A stretch of 64,000 bases of DNA. It comes from Fodinibius salicampi (GTDB lineage Bacteria > Bacteroidota > Rhodothermia > Balneolales > Balneolaceae). The notes beneath the pieces were generated by a model that searched no databases, was not told where the DNA came from, and was given only the letters and a program-made list of their open reading frames with translations. The position numbers and the translations under genes are program-made. How positions within the stretch are numbered: position 1 is the stretch's first letter; each line of letters opens with the position of its first letter. Of this stretch, positions 58,688 to 64,000 are shown piece after piece. The stretch is taken from the NCBI RefSeq assembly GCF_039545095.1, contig NZ_BAABRS010000005.1, forward strand, positions 124,001 to 188,000, read 5' to 3'.

Positions 58688-59590
58688 CTAACTCTGTTCC
58701 TTCAATACTCTTAAAATACCCGGAGTTACATCCATAATGCTTGTTGCATGGGTGAAGTGTCTGGCTCCAGGCCCGTACACAAAAAGGGGAACAGCATTCA
58801 ACGTGTGTGTTTTTACCGAAAGATCTTCCACGTTTCCGTGATCGCTACAAAGAACGATCGTTGCCTCATCCGGCTTATTCTCAATTAAATGGCATAAAAA
58901 GCGATCGTATATTTTCAAATAGTGATTTGCGACCTCCATATCCTTACTATGTCCCGCCTTATCCGTCAGGTAATATTCAAATAAAACCAGATCAAAATTT
59001 ATTAACTGATTAATCAATCTGTTTGAAGCCATTTCTGCCGTTATTTCAGGGACATCGATACTTAACTTTTCTCTCCAGGCTTTTTGTAGAATACCTGCAG
59101 TCAACGCCTTTTCTTTTTTTATCTCAGTAACACTATTTAACGGTAGATCCGCACTTTTTGCCATCAATGTGGTACTGCTCCAACGGTTGCGTTTCCGGGC
59201 CCTTTTAAAGAAAATTTCTGGATATGCATTTATGAAATGACAGCTTTTATTCATCCTTTGGGCTTTAATAAACAAGCTATCGTTCCTGAGTATGGGTTTA
59301 ATTCCTGAATGAGGAAAGGGGCCAAAATGCTTATTTATTTCTTTTGCAGCATTTTCACCACTGAATAGTGCCGTTTGTCCCGTACCGCTTTGAGGCAGTC
59401 CTTCTACATCGAGGGTTGCATCAACTGCCTTAAACACATGATCCACCCTATTTACTACTTCTGTACTTTTTAAAAAGTTCTTTCCACCGGTTAGCGCAGA
59501 AAATCCTTTATACTCAAATTGATAAAAGGGATTGCTTTCAATTTCTTCTCCCAGCCCTACCCCATCGATAAAAAGAAATATAACTGACAT
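58688..59590 (-). CDS. Alkaline-phosphatase-superfamily metalloenzyme (phosphomutase-like)
   Basis: 300 residues. Motifs of the PF01676 metalloenzyme domain: FIDGVGLG (metal-binding Asp), the nucleophile region SGTGQTALFSGENAAK (about 68-83), DKAGHSKD (Asp/His metal ligands), CSDHGNVED (Asp/His) and THTLNAVPLFVYG. Such enzymes include phosphoglycerate mutase and related phosphoesterases; at 300 residues this is a minimal version lacking the insertion domain. The substrate is unclear. It is cotranscribed with dtd, whose stop lies 13 bases from its start. Confidence 0.78.
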   Translation of the reverse strand: MSVIFLFIDGVGLGEEIESNPFYQFEYKGFSALTGGKNFLKSTEVVNRVDHVFKAVDATLDVEGLPQSGTGQTALFSGENAAKEINKHFGPFPHSGIKPILRNDSLFIKAQRMNKSCHFINAYPEIFFKRARKRNRWSSTTLMAKSADLPLNSVTEIKKEKALTAGILQKAWREKLSIDVPEITAEMASNRLINQLINFDLVLFEYYLTDKAGHSKDMEVANHYLKIYDRFLCHLIENKPDEATIVLCSDHGNVEDLSVKTHTLNAVPLFVYGPGARHFTHATSIMDVTPGILRVLKEQS

Positions 59591-59603
59591 GTTTTTACTC
59601 TTA

Positions 59604-60044
59604 CTATCTTTCCAAAACCAGAGTTACGGGACCATCATTATGTAATTGTACATCCATATAGGCCCCAAATTCTCCGGTTTCTATATTCAGATCACAATTA
59701 TTATTTATATAACGGACCATTTTATCATATAATTTCTTTGCTTTATCCGGTCCCGCCGCCTCAAAATAACTGGGCCGGTTACCCTGCTCATAATCACCAT
59801 ACAGCGTAAATTGAGGTACAATCAATATTTCTCCCTCAATATCCTGTACCGATAAATTCATTTTTCCTTCCGCATCATCAAACACTCTCAGCTTTAAAAT
59901 TTTATCAGATAACCACTTCATCTGCTGCTCAGTATCTTCTTCGTGTATCCCAACCAATAGCATTAAGCCGTCTTTTATGGATCCAATTTGCTCATTATTT
60001 ACCCAAACACTCGCTTCCGATACCCGCTGGAGAACAATTTTCAT
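59604..60044 (-). CDS. dtd: D-aminoacyl-tRNA deacylase
   Basis: Removes D-amino acids from mischarged tRNA. 146 residues from the ATG at 60044 (MKIVLQRVSEASVWV); a TTG two codons earlier is in frame but unnecessary. SQFTLYGDYEQGNRPSYFEAA-like block (here QFTLYGDY and GNRPSYFEAAGP) and the C-terminal NDGPVTLVLER with the Gly-cisPro-type GPVT are typical. It is upstream of the phosphomutase-like gene on the same strand. Its 5' end marks the edge of the candidate replication origin. Confidence 0.94.
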   Translation of the reverse strand: MKIVLQRVSEASVWVNNEQIGSIKDGLMLLVGIHEEDTEQQMKWLSDKILKLRVFDDAEGKMNLSVQDIEGEILIVPQFTLYGDYEQGNRPSYFEAAGPDKAKKLYDKMVRYINNNCDLNIETGEFGAYMDVQLHNDGPVTLVLER

Positions 60045-60059
60045 ATTCAATCATGTTTA

Positions 60060-60430
60060 TAACTATGTGGAAAAGTATGTGCATAACTTCTTCTCAAAAT
60101 AAAACAATTAAAACCAATAAAAATTCTCCACATCCATTAACATTCAATATTCATTATCCACAAGTTATACAGTTAAAAAGTACTGTATAAAACATTTTTT
60201 TCTTGACATTCAAATCGTTGTGGATTGTGGATAACCAGATTTTAATCCCGCTAAGTCCTTGTTTTTTATGGGCTAATTATCCACAAAATTATCCACAATT
60301 GATAATAGCCTCGTAAATTAATGTGTACCAAAAAGTTTTCCACTTTTCCACAGCACCTACTATGTACTACAAATATTTATTATCTAATACTATTAATGTT
60401 TTCCGGTGGATAATGTGGAGAAATATTTCT
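60060..60430. other. Candidate chromosomal replication origin (oriC): DnaA-box cluster
   Basis: Perfect DnaA boxes TTATCCACA are at 60154-60162, 60277-60285 and 60289-60297, and one reversed at 60226-60234. Boxes with one mismatch are at 60066-60074, 60078-60086, 60124-60132, 60344-60352, 60405-60413 and 60414-60422. AT-rich stretches at about 60087-60123 and 60370-60400 could unwind. The region is intergenic, and the flanking genes diverge (dtd left, YfiT-like right), so forks would run with them. dnaA is not in the window. Confidence 0.8.
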
Positions 60431-60502
60431 TAAAAAGGAGATCCAAGTTGGCTATATTCATATCAGTTAAATCAAAACCACTTAGTCTTCTCAAGTAAAT
60501 AA

Positions 60503-61027
60503 ATGGATAAAAGCAGGTATCCTATCGGGTCGTACCAGGCAAAGAAAACCATCAGTACGCGAGATGTCGCAAAGTGGATTGATGATATTCAGGAGCTCCC
60601 TGTAAAATTACGATCAGAAGTTTCGTATCTTACCGATGAGCAGCTCGATACGGCCTATCGAGAAGACGGATGGACCGTACGACAGCTGGTACATCACATA
60701 GCCGACAGTCATATTAACTCCTATACCCGGTTCAAATTGGCACTGACGGAAGATCGTCCTTCGATTAAACCCTATTTGCAGGATGAATGGGCTAATTTAC
60801 CGGATACTTCGATGCCGGTAGCTGTTTCCCTTCAGCTGATTGAGTCATTGCATAAACGTTGGGTCGTATTATTAAAATCACTGGATGAAGATCAACTTAA
60901 CCGTGAACTTATTCACCCGGAGTCGGGGACGTTGGTCTTAAAAAGCATGATTGGTCAATATGCCTGGCACGGCAAACACCATTTGGCTCACATCGTTAAT
61001 CTCAAAGAGAAAAAAGACTGGAACTGA
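60503..61027 (+). CDS. YfiT/DinB-family metal-dependent protein (bacillithiol transferase-like)
   Basis: 174 residues. A DinB four-helix fold with the YfiT opening RYPIGSYQ (residues 5-12), the histidine blocks VHHIADSHINSY (about 63-74) and WHGKHHLAHI (about 154-163), which form a three-His metal site. The closest characterised relatives are the YfiT / BstA proteins, some of which transfer bacillithiol. Its TGA overlaps the ATG of purM by one base (TGATG), which suggests translational coupling. It is the first gene to the right of the candidate origin. AAGGAG occurs upstream. Confidence 0.85.
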   Translation: MDKSRYPIGSYQAKKTISTRDVAKWIDDIQELPVKLRSEVSYLTDEQLDTAYREDGWTVRQLVHHIADSHINSYTRFKLALTEDRPSIKPYLQDEWANLPDTSMPVAVSLQLIESLHKRWVVLLKSLDEDQLNRELIHPESGTLVLKSMIGQYAWHGKHHLAHIVNLKEKKDWN

Positions 61028-62031
61028 TGTCTAAAAAGAAATTTACCTACAAAGACGCCGGCGTTGATATTGAAGCCGGGGAAGAAATGGTCGAATCAAT
61101 CAAAGGAATGGTCAAAGAAACCCACAGCAATGCTGTATTGAGCAATATTGGTGGATTTGGTGGATTCTTTCGACCCGACTTGCAAGACTATGAGGATCCT
61201 GTTTTTGTAAGCAGTGTAGATGGGGTGGGCACCAAGCTTATTGTCGCTTTTAAAACTGAAAAGTACCATACCGTAGGTCAGGATCTTGTAAATCATTGCA
61301 TAAATGATATAGCTGTCTGTGGTGCTGATCCCCTATTCTTTCTGGACTATTTTTCGACCGGAAAGCTAAAGCAGGAAGTCGGTTACCAGGTAGTAAAAGG
61401 CTTTTCTGTCGCCTGTAAAGAAAATGGAGTGGCCCTTATTGGCGGGGAAACGGCCGAAATGCCCGATATCTACAGCGAAGGAGAATTTGATCTGGCCGGT
61501 ACCATTGTGGGAATGGTTGATCGGGAGAAAATAATTGACGGAAAGCAGATAGAATCAGGTAATGTACTGTTGGGTTTTCCCAGTACGGGTCTGCATACCA
61601 ACGGTTACTCCCTGGCTCGAAAGGTACTCTTCTCAGAATATGATGTAAGCAATCACGTAGATGAACTGGGGGCCACAGTCGGGGAGGCAATGCTGGCAGT
61701 TCACAAATCCTATCTGCCTGTTATAAGATCACTAAGGAATGAAAATGGAGTAAATGGATTCTCCCATATAACCGGTGGGGGAATTATGGGAAACACAAAA
61801 CGGATAGTACCGGATAAACTAACTATTCAGTTAGATTGGAAAGGATGGGAACGCCCCCCCATTTTTAAACTTATCAAAGACCTGGGAAATGTACCCGAAG
61901 ATGATATGCGGGCGACTTTTAACCTGGGGATTGGGCTTATAGCAGTAGTAGATGAAAAATCTGTGGAGAAGGTAAAAGAGATAGCTTCAGAGATGGACGA
62001 AGAAGTTATAGAGATCGGAAAAATAGCATAG
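61027..62031 (+). CDS. purM: Phosphoribosylformylglycinamidine cyclo-ligase (AIR synthetase)
   Basis: Fifth step of purine synthesis, converting FGAM to AIR with ATP. 334 residues of the PurM/ThiL fold: YKDAGVDIEAG, VSSVDGVGTKLIVA (metal/ATP), HCINDIAVCGADPLFFLDY, LIGGETAEMPDIY, FPSTGLHTNGYSLAR and HITGGGIMGNTKRIVP. All main blocks are present and length is normal. The start ATG overlaps the stop of the YfiT-like gene by one base. Confidence 0.96.
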   Translation: MSKKKFTYKDAGVDIEAGEEMVESIKGMVKETHSNAVLSNIGGFGGFFRPDLQDYEDPVFVSSVDGVGTKLIVAFKTEKYHTVGQDLVNHCINDIAVCGADPLFFLDYFSTGKLKQEVGYQVVKGFSVACKENGVALIGGETAEMPDIYSEGEFDLAGTIVGMVDREKIIDGKQIESGNVLLGFPSTGLHTNGYSLARKVLFSEYDVSNHVDELGATVGEAMLAVHKSYLPVIRSLRNENGVNGFSHITGGGIMGNTKRIVPDKLTIQLDWKGWERPPIFKLIKDLGNVPEDDMRATFNLGIGLIAVVDEKSVEKVKEIASEMDEEVIEIGKIA

Positions 62032-62040
62032 TTTGAGAGT

Positions 62041-62621
62041 ATGTCTGTCCCAACGAATAAAATACAAAATGCATATGACGAGTGGGCTGAAATTTACGAT
62101 ACCAATGAAAATAAAACGCGTGATCTGAATTACCGCTGTATTCGTCAACAACAGCTGGATTTGGTGAATAAAAAGGTATTGGGATCGATATATCAGAAGA
62201 AATGCTTGCCAAAGCTCGGATGCGTTTAGAAGAAAGTAATGTAACATTTATAAACGCAGATATTGCGAAACCCTGGCAACTAGAAGATACAACTCTTGAT
62301 CTTGTTGTGGGGAACCTTGTGTTGGAACATATAAAGGATTTATCCCATGTTTTTAGGGAGGCTTTTCGAATCCTGCAGCCCGGAGGGAAACTTTATGTAG
62401 CTGAATTGCATCCATACAAGCAGTTACAGCAATCGCAGGCTAAGTTTGTGAGCCAGAAAACCGGAGAAGAGATCTTGGTAGATGCATTTATACATCCGGT
62501 ATCGGAGTATATAAATGAGGCATTAACTGCGGGTTTTATGTTGTGCGAAATAGGAGAAAAACAAAGAAAAGATGAAAAAATACCAAGGCTTCTCACCTTA
62601 CTTTTTGAGAAGGAAGCTTAA
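62041..62621 (+). pseudogene. Class I SAM methyltransferase with internal deletion and frameshift
   Basis: Two frames from one methyltransferase. The first (62041-62229) reads AYDEWAEIYDTNENKTRDLNYRCIRQ, then goes out of phase near 62190. The other (to 62621) continues DISEEMLAKARMRLEE, LDLVVGNLVLEHIKDL and FRILQPGGKLYVAELHP. The part between, which should hold motif I (GxGxG) that binds SAM, is missing; after VLG the sequence goes directly into DIS of motif II. About 60-90 bp are lost. It cannot bind SAM normally, so it is called a pseudogene. It sits 9 bases after purM. Confidence 0.82.
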
Positions 62622-62653
62622 TTAACATACAGTCAATTTTTTAAAAAAAGGTT

Positions 62654-63196
62654 ATGAAGAAATTAGCAACGATCGCCCTGTCCGCTTTAATAGTGGTAGC
62701 TTTAGGAATAAAACCGGTACAGGGTCAGGAAGGAGATAATAGTAATAGCTTTAAACAACAGTTCAGTCAACATTTTGATTATGCTTCCCGGGTTCTTTCC
62801 CTGGCCAAAGCCATGCCGGCCGAAAAATACTCCTGGCGACCCGAGGAGGGAGTAAGTTCTGTGGAGGAAGTTTATACTCATATTGCACGGTATAACTTTT
62901 ACTATCCGGAGAATTCGCTGGGTATTCCGGCCCCGGAAGATATAGATGTTGAGAATATAGAGTCGATTACTGGTAAAGAGGAGGTGGTAGCTATTTTAGA
63001 GCGCTCCATAGAATATGTAAAGGAAATAGTAAGAAAAATGGATGAATCAAAGTTAAAGCAGGAGACTGAATTATACGGAAGAACCGTTAATGGTCAAGCC
63101 GTTCTAATGCAGCTCATCACCCATAAGAGTGAGCATGTGGGACAGTCAATCGCTTATGCCCGGATGAATGGTGTAGTACCACCCTGGAGTGAATAG
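62654..63196 (+). CDS. Secreted DinB-domain protein
   Basis: 180 residues. Signal peptide (MKKLATIALSALIVVALGIK, cleavage near VQG). The DinB fold follows: HFDYASRVLSLAKAMPAEKYSWRPEEGVSSVEEVYTHIA (about 39-77), and LMQLITHKSEHVGQSIAYARMNGVVPPW at the end with a His pair. A secreted DinB of this form is common in Bacteroidota; the metal and function are unknown. Confidence 0.8.
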   Translation: MKKLATIALSALIVVALGIKPVQGQEGDNSNSFKQQFSQHFDYASRVLSLAKAMPAEKYSWRPEEGVSSVEEVYTHIARYNFYYPENSLGIPAPEDIDVENIESITGKEEVVAILERSIEYVKEIVRKMDESKLKQETELYGRTVNGQAVLMQLITHKSEHVGQSIAYARMNGVVPPWSE

Positions 63197-63248
63197 AAAA
63201 AGGAAAAATAGAGACTGGGGAAAAAAGGAGTAAAGAAATAGATTGCTT

Positions 63249-64000
63249 TTAGATATAAGCGCTTCCTATCCCTTTTATCTCAGATTTTTCAAATTGGAGA
63301 TAAAAAATCGTACCCTTTTCTTTTTCCGGAGATGGGCGGTAGCTAAAGGTAGCGTCTAATTGTTTGGCAAGCGTATTTATGAGACGGTATCCTAATGTAT
63401 TGGTTTCGGAGATATCAAGGTTTTCCGGAAATCCTACTCCATCATCCTTTATAACCAATTTTAACTGTTCATCAACTTCCGCCAGATCGATCATTATTTT
63501 CCCCTTTTTTCTTTCTTTAAAGGCGTGTTTTATGATGTTGGTAACCACTTCATTGACAACGAGAGAACAGGGAATGGCCTGGTTAACATTTAGTTGGATG
63601 GAACTCAAATTAAGGTCAAGGGAAATATCTGCCTGTACCGGCATTGTATTTAATATTTTTTCAACCAGCGTCTTTATATTTTGTGAAAATTCCAGCTTTG
63701 AGAAACTGTTGGATTGATACAGTTGTTCATGAATAGTTGCCATTGAGCCGATGCGTATGACACTGTCCAGAAGCTTCGCTCTTAACTCCTCATTTTCTTC
63801 ATCAAAGGCCTGAAGCTGCATCATACCCGATACAACGGCCAGGTTGTTTTTAACCCGATGATGTATTTCCGCTAAAAGGGTTTCTTTCTCTTTTAATGCC
63901 TCCTTTATTTTTTCCTCCTGCTTTTTTTGTTGCGTTATATCCTGAGCAATACCTTCCAGCATTTTTGGATTCCCCTCTTCATCCCGGTGTAGTGTTATAC
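63249..64000 (-). CDS. PAS-linked histidine kinase (HisKA_2 type), C-terminal part
   Basis: The right window edge cuts it; the frame is open beyond base 64000. The visible part, about 250 residues, has the end of a PAS/PAC domain (GNPKMLEGIAQDIT), a HisKA_2 dimerisation helix with phosphoacceptor EIHHRVKNNLAVVSGMMQLQ, and a HATPase_c domain with NEVVTNIIKHAF (N box), DDGVGFPEN (G1) and TLGYRLINTLAKQLDA (G2). This type often signals through response regulators in light, stress or energy sensing. The sensor domains lie outside. Confidence 0.9.
   Translation of the reverse strand, partial: ITLHRDEEGNPKMLEGIAQDITQQKKQEEKIKEALKEKETLLAEIHHRVKNNLAVVSGMMQLQAFDEENEELRAKLLDSVIRIGSMATIHEQLYQSNSFSKLEFSQNIKTLVEKILNTMPVQADISLDLNLSSIQLNVNQAIPCSLVVNEVVTNIIKHAFKERKKGKIMIDLAEVDEQLKLVIKDDGVGFPENLDISETNTLGYRLINTLAKQLDATFSYRPSPEKEKGTIFYLQFEKSEIKGIGSAYI

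Overview
The window looks like chromosomal DNA from a member of the Bacteroidota/Balneolota group, most like Balneolaceae. The evidence is the rpmB-rpmG-DUF4295 cluster, DUF4412, FAS1-domain and PF13568-type barrel proteins, weak or absent Shine-Dalgarno sequences, many secreted proteins starting MKK/MKT, and intergenic palindromes of a kind common in that group. Base composition is moderate to AT-rich. I see no phage, transposase, CRISPR array, tRNA or rRNA. All family names come from reading the translated sequence; no database search was run.

Layout. 1-10 kb holds a split histidine-utilisation set on the minus strand (hutI off the left edge, hutH, and hutU about 6 kb away) around a ZIP-like transporter, a GyrI-like protein, a HAD phosphatase, a methyltransferase, a serine hydrolase, a DUF456 protein and an NTF2-like protein. 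10-16 kb has a POT peptide transporter, a fasciclin lipoprotein, a frameshifted HU-like/DUF4469 gene and purU, with three intergenic repeat elements. 15.6-25.9 kb has mnmE, a run of oxidoreductases (SDR, aldo/keto reductase, luciferase-like) plus an alpha/beta hydrolase, secG, a MscS channel, a SRAP-fold protein lacking three catalytic residues, a CPBP protease and a DEAD-box-like protein with damaged motifs. 26-40 kb has an alpha-oxoamine synthase, a decayed PLP decarboxylase, uvrA, several envelope proteins, a ThuA protein and a TrkA-N potassium channel.

40-64 kb is rich in replication and translation genes and is the most informative part. mnmG and rsmG carry three parS-type sites (consensus TGTTTCACGTGAAACA), two encoding VSRET inside RsmG and one lying over its GTG start codon. 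Then follow a WYL regulator with lactate dehydrogenase, a GH16 lipoprotein, gyrB-gyrA, the rpmB/rpmG/DUF4295 ribosomal cluster, yqeY-cvpA-tyrS, xth, a MarR regulator, a LolC/E permease, a second MscS channel, adk, a phosphomutase-like enzyme and dtd. Between the diverging dtd and YfiT-like genes, about 360 bp holds four perfect DnaA boxes and six with one mismatch. I read this as the probable chromosomal origin, 17-18 kb from the parS cluster, with dnaA and parAB not in the window. To its right are a YfiT-like protein overlapping purM, a methyltransferase that has lost its SAM-binding motif, a secreted DinB protein and a histidine kinase cut by the right edge.

I found no new multi-gene defence or metabolic system. 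The best leads are the oriC/parS arrangement, two apparent pseudoenzymes (SRAP and DEAD-box-like), three gene remnants and several palindromic intergenic elements.
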